NCBI RefSeq assembly: GCF_014201115.1
Contig: NZ_JACHDO010000001.1
Coordinates: 5,518,001-5,582,000 of the forward strand
Reading direction: 5' to 3'
DNA: 64,000 bases
From: Nocardiopsis metallicus
GTDB lineage: Bacteria; Actinomycetota; Actinomycetes; Streptosporangiales; Streptosporangiaceae
The notes beneath the pieces were generated by a model. It had not been told where the DNA came from. It made no database searches and saw nothing but the letters and a program-made list of their open reading frames with translations. Below, one piece after another: positions 52,122 through 61,158 of the stretch; position 1 is the stretch's first letter, and each line of letters opens with the position of its first letter. Position numbers and translations under genes: made by a program.

Positions 52122-53021
52122 ATGGACCTCATCCACGAACACGACAAGTCCCTACGCCTCATCCACGAGGACACCGAGCTCCTGCGCTACGTCTACAACC
52201 CGTGGGACGCCCAGCTGGAGTCTCCCCGCCCCTACTTCCACCCCCTGCGTACCCTCTCCGGCAACGAGGTCAGCCTCTACCGGCCGCACGACCACGTCTG
52301 GCACAAGGGCATCGCCTGGTCCCTGCCCAACGTCGGCCCCGCCAACTTCTGGGGCGGCCCCACCTTCCTCAAGGGCGGCTACCACCAGCTCGACAACAAC
52401 GGCAGCACCGTCCACCAGGAGTTCGAGGACATCAAGGTCACGCCCACTCAGGCGCGCTTCACCGAACTCCTCGAATGGGTCACCCAGTCCCAGGAGACCT
52501 GGTTCTCCGAGCACCGCGGCTTCACCGCCACCACCGCCCCGGAAGCCTGGACCCTCACCTTCGAGACGTCCTTCACCAACCTCACCGACCGGGTGATCGC
52601 CCTCGGCAGCCCCACCACCGAAGGGCGGCCCAACGCCGGCTACGGCGGCCTCTTTTGGCGCGGTCCGCGATCCTTCACCGGTGGCACCGCCCGCACGGTG
52701 CACAACACCGGCGGCGACGACCTGATGGGCGAGCGCTCCCCCTGGCTGTCCTTCACCGGAAAGCACGACGGCACCGACGACAGCTCGACCCTGGTCTTCG
52801 TCGACTGCCCGACCAACACCAACCACCCCACCCAGTGGTTCGTCCGCAACGGCATGTTCGCCTGTGTCTGCCCGGCCCCGTTCTTCGACCAAGAGAAGCA
52901 CGCACACCCCGGCGAGACCCTCACCTACCGCTACGCGGTGGTCATCGCCGACGGAGACCCCGACCCCGAACCCCTCGCCGATCTGGGCCTACAGAACCTG
53001 GCCGCAACCGGCCCCACCTAA
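52122..53021 (+). CDS. PmoA-like DUF6807 protein
   Basis: A 299-aa protein of the PmoA-like DUF6807 family. Marks are SPRPYFHPLRTLSGNEVSLY, RPHDHVWHKGIAW with conserved His, and GGYHQLDNNGSTVHQEF, then GYGGLFWRGPRSF. The name comes from weak likeness to a methane monooxygenase label; it is a soluble beta-sandwich found in sugar catabolic operons, often with Gfo/Idh proteins. The activity is unknown. It starts 3 bp after the binding protein stop, last in the operon. Confidence 0.85.
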   Translation: MDLIHEHDKSLRLIHEDTELLRYVYNPWDAQLESPRPYFHPLRTLSGNEVSLYRPHDHVWHKGIAWSLPNVGPANFWGGPTFLKGGYHQLDNNGSTVHQEFEDIKVTPTQARFTELLEWVTQSQETWFSEHRGFTATTAPEAWTLTFETSFTNLTDRVIALGSPTTEGRPNAGYGGLFWRGPRSFTGGTARTVHNTGGDDLMGERSPWLSFTGKHDGTDDSSTLVFVDCPTNTNHPTQWFVRNGMFACVCPAPFFDQEKHAHPGETLTYRYAVVIADGDPDPEPLADLGLQNLAATGPT

Positions 53022-53044
53022 CAATCCAACTAAGAAGAAGCCGG

Positions 53045-53081
53045 GTGGTGGCCGCCAATCCGAGGGCTGAGCGGCCACCAC
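53045..53081 (+). terminator. Terminator of the GH3 operon
   Basis: GTGGTGGCCGC (53045-53055) pairs with GCGGCCACCAC (53071-53081), an 11-bp stem with a 15-nt loop, just after the last operon gene. Confidence 0.7.
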
Positions 53082-53082
53082 G

Positions 53083-53380
53083 GAGCAGCGGGGCCCGCAG
53101 TTTCAACACGCCCACCCAAGGAACCTCAAAAAGCCGAAACCCCCGCGAGCAGTCCAACGGCGTCAAGCGAGGTGAGTCCCTACCGCACGGGACCGCGAAG
53201 CGCGACGGCCGCGGGTCGAGCGGCGCACCGGGGTCGACAAGAGTCGAGACGGGGCCTCGAAGGCCGCAGGCCCGTAGTTCAAGCAAGCCCCATCAAGGAG
53301 CCACCAGGTGCCAAAAGACCAGCTCAGCCGCAGCGGGCCGCGAAAAACGACGGCCGCGGGCCGAGCGGCGCACCGGGGGG
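53083..53380. repeat. Degenerate direct repeat of about 150 bp beside tRNA-Leu
   Basis: Segments near 53093-53150 and 53204-53238 recur, with gaps, near 53270-53325 and 53349-53380. Shared words include GACGGCCGCGGG, CGAGCGGCGCACCGGGG and GCCCG(C/T)AGTT. The 445-bp gap between the operon and tRNA-Leu has no credible gene. It could be a remnant of an integrated element at the tRNA or a local duplication. Confidence 0.5.
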
Positions 53381-53466
53381 TTGGGGGTCGTCCCCCCAAG
53401 GGCACAACGAAGACGAACCCGCCAGGCAGCCGTCAGGCCGCCGAGCAGGGTCGTCTTAGATTTGAG

Positions 53467-53549
53467 TGGGCGAGGAGGGATTTGAACCCTCACATCCTTT
53501 CGGACACACGGACCTGAACCGTGCGCGTCTACCGTTCCGCCACCCGCCC
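53467..53549 (-). tRNA. tRNA-Leu (anticodon CAG)
   Basis: An 83-nt class II tRNA on the minus strand. Acceptor arms GGGCGGG and CTCGCCC (with one G-T pair) and discriminator A. The anticodon stem CACGG/CCGTG encloses TTCAGGT, anticodon CAG, and the T arm has GTTCAAATC. CCA is not encoded. A tRNA-Leu also stands before fhaA in mycobacteria. Confidence 0.97.
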
Positions 53550-53779
53550 GAGTGACATGCATCCAGTTGTTTTGCCAGGCGGTTCGGGCTTTTTGCCTGT
53601 TCCCCCTGGCGACATGAATAAGGCTAGCACGGCTTGGAGGTGGGTTGCACACCGTTTGTGCTGGCCCCTGTTCCGGGCCCCGGGAGGGCCTTCACGGGGG
53701 TGCGCCTGAAACCAGGGGCACCTGGGCCCGGTTACGATCGTCTACACATACGGAGTGGAGTACAAAAGGGAGGTACCTC

Positions 53780-54544
53780 GTGGGAGTGCTCCAACGCTTC
53801 GAGCGCAGGCTCGAGGGCATGATCGAAGGCACCTTCGCGATGGCCTTCAAGTCGGAGCTCCAGCCGGTCGAGGTCGCGAGCGCTGTCCAGCGGGAAATGG
53901 ACGAGCGGGCAGCGATCGTGGCCCAGGGACGCACGTTGGTCCCGAACGATTTCATCGTCGAGCTCTCGGCCAGTGACAAGGAGCGCCTTGAGGTCTACGC
54001 GGACAGCCTCGGTCAGGAGCTGTCCAAGCTGGCCCGCGACTACGCGACCGAGCAGGGTTATTCGTTCGTGGGTCCGGTGCGGGTCCAGTTCAGGTCGGAC
54101 GACGGCCTGAAGACGGGCCGTTTCCGGATCCGTTCGGGTGTGGTCCGCGGAACGATGGTCAAGGACGGCGAGGTCCGCCAGCCGGTCGGTGACCCGGGCC
54201 CGGGCGGAGGGCAGCGCCAGACCGGCCGTCCCCGTCTGCTCATCTCACCCGGTGGCGCGACCGCTGAGGGCAATATCGCCAGTCAGGGAATGCAGCAGTC
54301 CTTCGAGCTGACCACACCGGTCACCCTGCTGGGCCGCGGTACCGACTGTGACCTGCGCCTGGTCGACAACGGTGTCTCGCGTCATCACGTGGAGATCCGG
54401 GTGGACGGCGACGAGGTCATCCTGGAGGACAAGGGGTCCACGAACGGGACCTTCGTCAACGGACAGCAGGTCCGGCAGGCGAGGTTGGTGGACGGGACCA
54501 GGATCAGCCTGGGTCGTACCACGATGACCTTCCGCCGCGACTGA
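53780..54544 (+). CDS. fhaA: FHA domain protein FhaA
   Basis: A 254-aa protein with an N-terminal DUF3662 domain (VLQRFERRLEGMIEGTFAMAF, VPNDFIVELSASD) and a C-terminal FHA domain from about 175 that reads phosphothreonine. FHA marks are LLGRGTDCDLRLVD with Arg186, VSRHHVEI and STNGTFVNG. FhaA binds phosphorylated MviN/FhaB-type partners of PknB and affects cell-wall synthesis. The linker is much shorter than in the mycobacterial protein. GGGAGG lies 6 nt before the GTG at 53780; the frame stays open to 53645. Confidence 0.93.
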   Translation: MGVLQRFERRLEGMIEGTFAMAFKSELQPVEVASAVQREMDERAAIVAQGRTLVPNDFIVELSASDKERLEVYADSLGQELSKLARDYATEQGYSFVGPVRVQFRSDDGLKTGRFRIRSGVVRGTMVKDGEVRQPVGDPGPGGGQRQTGRPRLLISPGGATAEGNIASQGMQQSFELTTPVTLLGRGTDCDLRLVDNGVSRHHVEIRVDGDEVILEDKGSTNGTFVNGQQVRQARLVDGTRISLGRTTMTFRRD

Positions 54545-54837
54545 ACCTCAAGAGTCCGACCAGTTGGATGATCCGGACCAACCGGACCGCAACCAACCGC
54601 CCGGATCCGGCGTCTGAAAGGTCGACGTCCGGGTCAGGACCGATAGTGGGCCTGTGTCGGATATCCGGCCGGGAGGGTAGTCTCCGCAAGACCTGACCGA
54701 TCGGGCAGAATGGCCGCGGCCGGCTGGGCCGCGGACCAGCGACCTAGACTCACCGACCCGAAGGTGGGGCAGACACGGTGGCGGCGCCGATGACCGCCAC
54801 CCCGGCCGAAGCACGACAGGGGCTGAAGAGCAGTTCG
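54545..54837 (+). promoter_or_regulatory. Gap before the fhaB-pknB operon
   Basis: About 290 bp between fhaA and fhaB must hold the promoter of the following six coupled genes. It has CCGGATCCGG-like and CGGATATCCG palindromes near 54595 and 54658, whose roles I cannot tell. Confidence 0.35.
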
Positions 54838-55338
54838 ATGTCCAACTTGACCCTCATATTGATCAAGATCGCGTACCTCGCAGTGCTTTGGCTGTTCGTC
54901 CTCATGGCGGTCGGCGTCATTCGCACGGACCTCTTCGGTCAGTCGAAGAAGAAGACCAAGAAGAAGCCCCGCCCCTCGGCGCGTCCGGCCCCGCGCCGTG
55001 CTCGGTCGTCGGCGCAGCAGCCCCGGCCGCAGCGCCAGCGCCGCAACGATCCCACGGTCCTGGCCGTCACTCAGGGCCCGCTGTCAGGGACCACGGTCGA
55101 CCTGGCCTCCCAACCCATCCTCATCGGACGCGCCCCGGACTCGACCCTGGTCATCACCGATGACTACGCGTCGGGCCGCCACGCGCGCGTCTACTCCGAC
55201 AACGGCCGCTGGTTCGTCGAGGACCTGAACTCCACCAATGGCACCTACCTCGGCCAGCAGAAGCTGAACCGCCCCCAGCCCATCACGGTGGGTCAGCCCA
55301 TCCGTATCGGCAAAACCGTCCTGGAACTGCGCAAATGA
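54838..55338 (+). CDS. fhaB: FHA domain protein FhaB
   Basis: A 166-aa protein with one N-terminal membrane helix (LTLILIKIAYLAVLWLFVLMA), a Lys/Arg-rich linker (KKKTKKKPRPSARPAPRR) and a C-terminal FHA domain (LIGRAPDSTLVITDD, SGRHARVY, STNGTYLGQQ). In mycobacteria FhaB is a substrate of PknA/PknB and helps recruit PBPs. The ATG at 54838 fits the family start MSNLTL; a longer frame opens at 54778. Its stop overlaps the pstP start by ATGA. Confidence 0.92.
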   Translation: MSNLTLILIKIAYLAVLWLFVLMAVGVIRTDLFGQSKKKTKKKPRPSARPAPRRARSSAQQPRPQRQRRNDPTVLAVTQGPLSGTTVDLASQPILIGRAPDSTLVITDDYASGRHARVYSDNGRWFVEDLNSTNGTYLGQQKLNRPQPITVGQPIRIGKTVLELRK

Positions 55339-56708
55339 CAATCGCTCTCCGATACGCGGCGTACTCCGACGTAGGATGCCTCCGCGAAGGCAACGAAGAT
55401 TCCGGCTACGCCGGCCAACACCTCCTCGCGGTAGCCGACGGCATGGGCGGTTACGCGGGCGGTGAGGTGGCCAGCTCCATCGCCATCTCGTCCATCCGCC
55501 AGCTCGACACCAAGGACGACCCCAGAGCCGAGGAGATGGCCGAGGTCCTCCAGCGGGCCGTCGAACGGGCCAACGAGTCCCTGGCCGTCCGCATCCGCCA
55601 GGAACCCCAGCTGGAGAACATGGGCACCACCCTGACCGCCATGCTGTGGTCGGGTTCCCAGGTCGCCCTGATCCATATCGGCGACTCGCGCGCCTACCTG
55701 CTGCGCGGTCCGCGCTTCGAGCAGATCACCCACGACCACACCCTGGTGCAGACCCTCGTGGACGAGGGCAAGATCACCGAGGAGGAGGTCGCCACCCACC
55801 CGCAGCGGTCCCTGATCCTGCGTGCACTGGACGGCAAGACCCCGGTCGACCCGGACATCTCCATCAGCAAGGCGAAGGTCGGCGACCGCTACCTGCTCTG
55901 CTCGGACGGGTTGTCCGGTGTGGTCAGCAAGAAGACCATCCACGAGACCCTCGCGACCGTGACCGACCCGCGGGCGGCCGCCAAGAAGCTCATCGAGCTG
56001 GCGATCCGCGGCGGCGGTCCGGACAACATCACCGCGGTCATCGCGGACGTCATCGAGACGGACACCGACGCCCAGGGCCCCACTCCGTCCTCCCAGACGG
56101 TGGGAGCCGCGGACCAGCGGGACGAGTCGACGGGCCCGAACGAGACCAGCCCGGCCAGACGAGCCCAGGAGCTGCGCGGCAACGGCGGCGACACCGCCGA
56201 GATGGACCCGATCCCGGCCGACATCCCGGGCCGGCAGGAGCACCCGGGCCCGGGTGACGCCGCCTACGAGGAGCAGCCGTACGGAACCCACGACGACTAC
56301 GACGCCCCGCCCGCGCGCGGTCGCTCGGCCGAGCCCGAGTACCGCAGGCGCGGCTGGTGGCCGATCATCCTGGTCTTCCTCGTGGTGGTGGGTCTGGTCG
56401 CGGGCGGCGGTTACTTCTTCGGCCGCCAGTACGTGGAGAGCCAGTACTACGTGGGACTGTCCCCGGACGGTCAGACGGTCAGCGTCTACCAGGGCATCGA
56501 CACCAGCATCGGGACCATGAGTCTGTCCGAGGAGATCGAGAGCACCGACATCCAGGTGGAATCGCTCACCCAGGCCGACCGGGACCTGCTGCGGAACACC
56601 ATCACGGTGGAGGACGAGGCCGACGCGGCCCGCGTCGTCGGTGAGCTCGAGGAGGCCTCGGGAGAGACCGCCGCGAACGCCGACGACGATACCGAGGAAT
56701 CGGGGTGA
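55335..56708 (+). CDS. pstP: PP2C-type serine/threonine phosphatase PstP
   Basis: A 457-aa membrane phosphatase that reverses PknA/PknB phosphorylation. The PP2C domain has REGNEDSGYAG, VADGMGGYAGGEVAS, IGDSRAYLLRG, CSDGLSGV and GGPDNITAVI with the metal-binding Asp residues. An acidic linker leads to one membrane helix at about 341-362 and an outer tail of about 95 residues. The stop lies 4 bp before the rodA GTG, so the operon is tightly coupled. Confidence 0.95.
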   Translation: MTIALRYAAYSDVGCLREGNEDSGYAGQHLLAVADGMGGYAGGEVASSIAISSIRQLDTKDDPRAEEMAEVLQRAVERANESLAVRIRQEPQLENMGTTLTAMLWSGSQVALIHIGDSRAYLLRGPRFEQITHDHTLVQTLVDEGKITEEEVATHPQRSLILRALDGKTPVDPDISISKAKVGDRYLLCSDGLSGVVSKKTIHETLATVTDPRAAAKKLIELAIRGGGPDNITAVIADVIETDTDAQGPTPSSQTVGAADQRDESTGPNETSPARRAQELRGNGGDTAEMDPIPADIPGRQEHPGPGDAAYEEQPYGTHDDYDAPPARGRSAEPEYRRRGWWPIILVFLVVVGLVAGGGYFFGRQYVESQYYVGLSPDGQTVSVYQGIDTSIGTMSLSEEIESTDIQVESLTQADRDLLRNTITVEDEADAARVVGELEEASGETAANADDDTEESG

Positions 56709-56712
56709 CCCT

Positions 56713-58119
56713 GTGAGCACCACGGCCCCGGAGGCACCCACAGCGCTACCCCCGGTCCAGCGCCGCAACGCGGAGCTGGTCCTGATCGGGGTCACCGTCG
56801 TCATCACCATGGGCGCGATGATGATCTCGGGGCTGAACCTCAACGGCCAGGTCCCCGGCGCCATGTGGGGCTACGGCCTGATTTTCGGCGCGATGGCGCT
56901 GGCCACACACGTGGCGCTGCGCTTCATCGCGCCCTACGCCGACCCCCTGATCCTGCCCTGCGCGCTGTTCCTGAACGGCATCGGCGTCGCGATGATCTGG
57001 CGGCTGGACGCCGCTGACTCCGGCGACATCGAGCACGCCGGCGTCGGCATGCAGCTGATCTGGACCGCGGTCGGCATGGTCATGTGCATCGCCCTGCTGT
57101 TCTTCCTCAAGGAACCGCGGGTGCTGCAGCGCTACACCTACATCAGCGCCCTGGCGGCGCTGGTCCTCATCGCGCTGCCGATGGTCCCCGGGCTGGGCAT
57201 CTCCGAGTTCGGCGCCCGCCGCTGGATCGGTTTCGGCGGTTTCACGGTGCAGCCGTCCGAGTTCGCCAAGATCGCGCTGGTCGTCTTCCTGTCGTCGTAT
57301 CTGGTCACCAAACGACAGGTGCTGTCGTTGGCGGCCAGGCAGGTGAAGATCGGCCGGTTCAAGATCCTGGACCTGCCCCGGGCCCGAGACTTCATGCCGA
57401 TGGTCGTCGGCTGGGTCGCCGCGATCGGCCTGCTGGTCATCACCAAGGACCTCGGTACCTCACTGCTGCTGTTCGGCACCTTCCTGGCGATGCTGTACGT
57501 CGCCACGCAGCGCTCGTCCTGGGTGATCATCGGCGTGACGCTGTTCCTGGCCGCCGCCGCGGTCGCCTTCCGGCTCTTCTGGCACTTCCGCCAGCGCGTG
57601 GACATCTGGTTCCACGCCTACGACCCCGACGTCTACGACCGGCTGGGCGGTAGCGCGCAGCTGGTGCAGGGCCAGATCGGCATGGCCTACGGCGGTATCT
57701 TCGGCACCGGCATGGGCGGCGGCCAGGCGCACCACATCTTCGCCGCGGACAGCGACTTCATCCTCGCCTCCCTGGCCGAGGACCTGGGGCTGACCGGAGT
57801 GATGGCGATCCTGGTCGTCGTCTTCATCCTGGTGGAGCGGGGCATGCGCATCGCGCTGGCCTCCCGTGAGCTGTTCATCAAGATGCTGGCGAGCGGCCTG
57901 GCCTTCGTCATGTGCTTCCAGGTGTTCGTGGTGCTCGGCGGCCTGACCAGGATCATCCCGCTGACCGGTATGACCACGCCCTTCCTGGCCGCAGGCGGTT
58001 CCGCCCTGATGGCCAGCTGGCTGATGATCGGCCTGTTGCTCCGGATGAGCGACAACGCGCGGCGTCCCGCCCCGCAGGCCATCCAGGACGAGGGGGCCAC
58101 CCAGGTGATCCGACGATGA
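56713..58119 (+). CDS. rodA: SEDS glycosyltransferase RodA
   Basis: A 468-aa polytopic SEDS protein, a peptidoglycan polymerase of the lateral wall. Marks are the GARRWIGFGGFTVQPSEFAK block, GQIGMAYGGIFGTGMG and LTRIIPLTGMTTPFL, typical of FtsW/RodA. About ten membrane helices. The GTG at 56713 is used; the longer frame to 56641 overlaps pstP. The ATGA overlap with pbpA shows translational coupling with its partner PBP. Confidence 0.94.
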   Translation: MSTTAPEAPTALPPVQRRNAELVLIGVTVVITMGAMMISGLNLNGQVPGAMWGYGLIFGAMALATHVALRFIAPYADPLILPCALFLNGIGVAMIWRLDAADSGDIEHAGVGMQLIWTAVGMVMCIALLFFLKEPRVLQRYTYISALAALVLIALPMVPGLGISEFGARRWIGFGGFTVQPSEFAKIALVVFLSSYLVTKRQVLSLAARQVKIGRFKILDLPRARDFMPMVVGWVAAIGLLVITKDLGTSLLLFGTFLAMLYVATQRSSWVIIGVTLFLAAAAVAFRLFWHFRQRVDIWFHAYDPDVYDRLGGSAQLVQGQIGMAYGGIFGTGMGGGQAHHIFAADSDFILASLAEDLGLTGVMAILVVVFILVERGMRIALASRELFIKMLASGLAFVMCFQVFVVLGGLTRIIPLTGMTTPFLAAGGSALMASWLMIGLLLRMSDNARRPAPQAIQDEGATQVIRR

Positions 58120-59582
58120 ACACACCCATCCGACGCCTCAGCGTCTTCTCGATGATCCTGTTCGGCGCCCTGATGCTCCAGCTCACCTGGATCCAGGGGT
58201 TCCAGGCGGAGGCGATCCGCGACGACCAGCTGAACCGGCGCCAGTACACCGAGCGGCTCACCGAGCAGCGCGGCCCGATCGTCATCGGTGAGGACAACGT
58301 CGCCTTCTCCACGGACATCTCCGAGGGCGACGATCCGGCCCGCTTCCAGCGGGAGTACGCCGGCGGCGCCATGTACACCCCGATCGTCGGCGCCTTCCGC
58401 AGCTTCGGCGCCTCCGGGATCGAGTCCACCGAGAACTCGCTGCTGGACGGCAGCGACGACCGGCTCGCCGTGCGCAACTTCCGCGACGTCATCACGGGCC
58501 GCGAGCCCGAGGGCGCGCGGGTCGAGCTGACCATCGTTCCGGCGGTGCAGGAGGCCGGGTTCAACGCTTTCCAGGAGCGGGGCTTCAAGGGCGCCGCGGT
58601 GGCCATCGAACCCAGCACCGGCGCGGTCCTCGGCTCGGTCTCCTACCCGTCCTACGACGCCAACGACGTCGTGAGCATCACCGACGGCGAGCAGGCCAAC
58701 GCCAACTACGTCGAGCTCGAGAACGACCCGGACCAGCCGCTGCTCAACCGCGCGCTGCGCGAGCGGTACGCGCCGGGTTCGACGTTCAAGATCGTGACCG
58801 CCGCGGCCGCCATCGAGCACCTGGACGCCGGTCCGGACAGCACGATGGACGCGCCCGACACCCTGCAGTTCGCCAGCGGCCCGGCGCTGCCCAACGCGAC
58901 CCCGGGCGGCACCTGCAACGGCGGCGCCCCCGACACCCTGGCCAACTCGATCAAGATCTCCTGCAACACCTCGTTCGCCAACTGGGCGATCGAGATGGGC
59001 GGGGAGGCCCTGGCCGAGCAGTCCTACGCCTTCGGGTTCACCCCGGAGGGCGAGGAGTCGGATCTCAACATCCCGCTGAACGTGATCCCGAGCCGCTCCC
59101 CGGTGGAGGCCGACGACAGCATCCTGGGCCGCGCCGGCATCGGCCAGTCCAACGTGGAGTCGACGCCGCTCCAGATGGCCATGGTCGCCGCCGGTGTGGC
59201 CAACTCCGGCGAGGTCATGCACCCCTACCTGGTCGACTCGGTCCGCGACAGCGACCGCTCGGTGGTCACCCAGACCAGCCCCGAGGTCTACAGCCAGGCG
59301 ACGAGCGCCAGCACCGCCTCCGTTCTCACGGACATGATGGTCCTGGTGACCGGGCCGGGCGGATCCGGCACCAACGCCGCCATCGACGGCATGGACGTCG
59401 CGGGCAAGACCGGTACCGCCGAGACCGGTAGCGACCTCGGAACCCACAACTGGTTCATCGGTTTCGCCCCCGCCGACGACCCGCAGATCGCGGTCGCGGT
59501 GGTGATCGAGCACGGCGGTGGCAGCGGTGGTGAGCTGGCCGCGCCGATCGCCCGCCAGATGATGGAGGCAGTGGTCCTGTAG
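58116..59582 (+). CDS. pbpA: Class B penicillin-binding protein PbpA
   Basis: A 488-aa transpeptidase partner of RodA. One membrane anchor lies at about 7-24. The non-catalytic part has LNRRQYTERLTEQRGPIV; the transpeptidase has the acyl-serine STFK at 222-225, SCN near 288 and KTG at 431-433. It cross-links new glycan strands. The start overlaps the rodA stop, and its stop overlaps the pknA GTG by one base. Confidence 0.94.
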   Translation: MNTPIRRLSVFSMILFGALMLQLTWIQGFQAEAIRDDQLNRRQYTERLTEQRGPIVIGEDNVAFSTDISEGDDPARFQREYAGGAMYTPIVGAFRSFGASGIESTENSLLDGSDDRLAVRNFRDVITGREPEGARVELTIVPAVQEAGFNAFQERGFKGAAVAIEPSTGAVLGSVSYPSYDANDVVSITDGEQANANYVELENDPDQPLLNRALRERYAPGSTFKIVTAAAAIEHLDAGPDSTMDAPDTLQFASGPALPNATPGGTCNGGAPDTLANSIKISCNTSFANWAIEMGGEALAEQSYAFGFTPEGEESDLNIPLNVIPSRSPVEADDSILGRAGIGQSNVESTPLQMAMVAAGVANSGEVMHPYLVDSVRDSDRSVVTQTSPEVYSQATSASTASVLTDMMVLVTGPGGSGTNAAIDGMDVAGKTGTAETGSDLGTHNWFIGFAPADDPQIAVAVVIEHGGGSGGELAAPIARQMMEAVVL

Positions 59583-61087
59583 TGAGCGCCTACGAGCCGT
59601 CTTCCCAGAACAGCCCCGGTGGACTGGCCGGGGCCGTTCTGAGCAACCGTTACCGCCTCGAGGAGCAGATCGGCTCCGGCGGGATGGGCACCGTGTGGCG
59701 GGCGACCGACACACTGCTCAACCGCTCCGTGGCGGTCAAACTGCTCCACCCGGCCCAGATGGCCGAGCCGACGGCTCGCGAACGGTTCCGGACCGAGGGC
59801 AGAATCACCGCCGGCCTGTCCCACCCGGGCATCGCCCAGGTCTACGACTACGGCGAGGAGGACGGCCGCGCGTTCCTGATCATGGAGCTGGTGGTCAGCG
59901 AGCCCCTCTCCCAGGTGCTGCGTGAGCAGGGCCACCTGAGCGCCGACCAGACCCTCGACTTCGTGTGCCAGGCGGCCAAAGCGCTCGCCGCGGCGCACGC
60001 CCGCGGGGTGGTGCACCGTGACATCAAGCCCGGCAACCTGCTGGTCACCGAGGACGGCCAGCTCAAGCTGACCGACTTCGGTATCGCGCGGGGCGACACG
60101 TCGGTCACCCTGACCCAGACCGGCATGGTGATGGGCACCGCCCAGTACATCTCGCCCGAGCAGGCGTCGGGTCGACCCGCGAGCGGCGCCTCCGACCTGT
60201 ACGCGCTCGGTGTGGTGGCCTACGAGTGCCTGGCCGGGACGCCGCCGTTCACCGGGGACAGTCCCGTGGCGCTGGCGCTGGCGCACACCCGCGACGATCC
60301 GCCCGAGCTCCCCGAGCACGTCCCCGCCGAGATCGACAACCTGGTCTTCTCGCTGCTGCAGAAGGACCCGGAGGACCGTCCGTCCTCGGCCGGCGAGGTC
60401 GCGCACCTGGCGGCGGTCATCCGCTCCAACGCGGGTACCGGCCCGCCGACTCCGTCCACCGGCTTCAACGGCATGGCGCAGACGATGGTGGTCGGCGCGG
60501 TCCCGGACAGCGGTCCGCGCAGCGGGGCGTCCGGAACGGCACGGCGAACCGCCGGACAGCCCGCCGTCTCCCCTGTTCAGGACGGTGACTCGGCTAGGCT
60601 GGCGGAGGATTCGGGGTCCGGGCGCCGGGTGAAGGCACCCGTTGTCCTGGCCGCGGTGGCCGCGACGGTCCTGATCGTGGCCGCGGCCGTGGCCGGGTTC
60701 GTCTTCGGCGACTTGGGCGGCGCCGAGGCCGTCAACGACAGCACGGAGCCCCCGGCTTCGGAAGCCTCCCCCTCGCCCACTCCCACCGAGGAGCCGGAGG
60801 AGGAAGAGCCCGCCGAGGATCCGGTCTACGTCGAGGACACCCCCCAATGGACCCCCGAGCCCGAGACATGGGAACCGACGGAGGATCTTGACCACGGCGA
60901 GGGTGACGAGGAAGCCACGGATCCGGAGCACGACGAGGGCGACGGTTCCGAGGAGGAGAATCCCGGTGACGGGGATACCGGGGAAGGGGACCCCGGTGGC
61001 GACGGTGGCGGGAACGGTGGCGGTGGCGGCGACGGCGGCGGCGAAGACGGTGACGGAAGGAACATTCCGTGGCCGGGCAATGCGTGA
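59582..61087 (+). CDS. pknA: Serine/threonine protein kinase PknA
   Basis: A 501-aa membrane kinase. The domain has the Gly loop IGSGGMGTVW, Lys53 in AVKLL, HRD at 145-147 (HRDIKPGNLL) and DFG at 165-167. One membrane helix lies at about 353-375. The outer tail of about 125 residues is Pro/Glu-rich then Gly/Asp-rich (GDGGGNGGGGGDGGGEDGDG), with no PASTA domain. It acts with PknB on cell-shape and division proteins. Confidence 0.94.
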   Translation: MSAYEPSSQNSPGGLAGAVLSNRYRLEEQIGSGGMGTVWRATDTLLNRSVAVKLLHPAQMAEPTARERFRTEGRITAGLSHPGIAQVYDYGEEDGRAFLIMELVVSEPLSQVLREQGHLSADQTLDFVCQAAKALAAAHARGVVHRDIKPGNLLVTEDGQLKLTDFGIARGDTSVTLTQTGMVMGTAQYISPEQASGRPASGASDLYALGVVAYECLAGTPPFTGDSPVALALAHTRDDPPELPEHVPAEIDNLVFSLLQKDPEDRPSSAGEVAHLAAVIRSNAGTGPPTPSTGFNGMAQTMVVGAVPDSGPRSGASGTARRTAGQPAVSPVQDGDSARLAEDSGSGRRVKAPVVLAAVAATVLIVAAAVAGFVFGDLGGAEAVNDSTEPPASEASPSPTPTEEPEEEEPAEDPVYVEDTPQWTPEPETWEPTEDLDHGEGDEEATDPEHDEGDGSEEENPGDGDTGEGDPGGDGGGNGGGGGDGGGEDGDGRNIPWPGNA

Positions 61088-61158
61088 CCAGTTGATGAGC
61101 GAGAGACGATCAGGGTAGGCGGCGGCCCGCGGGCGGCTTCCGGAAGACACGAGGATTA

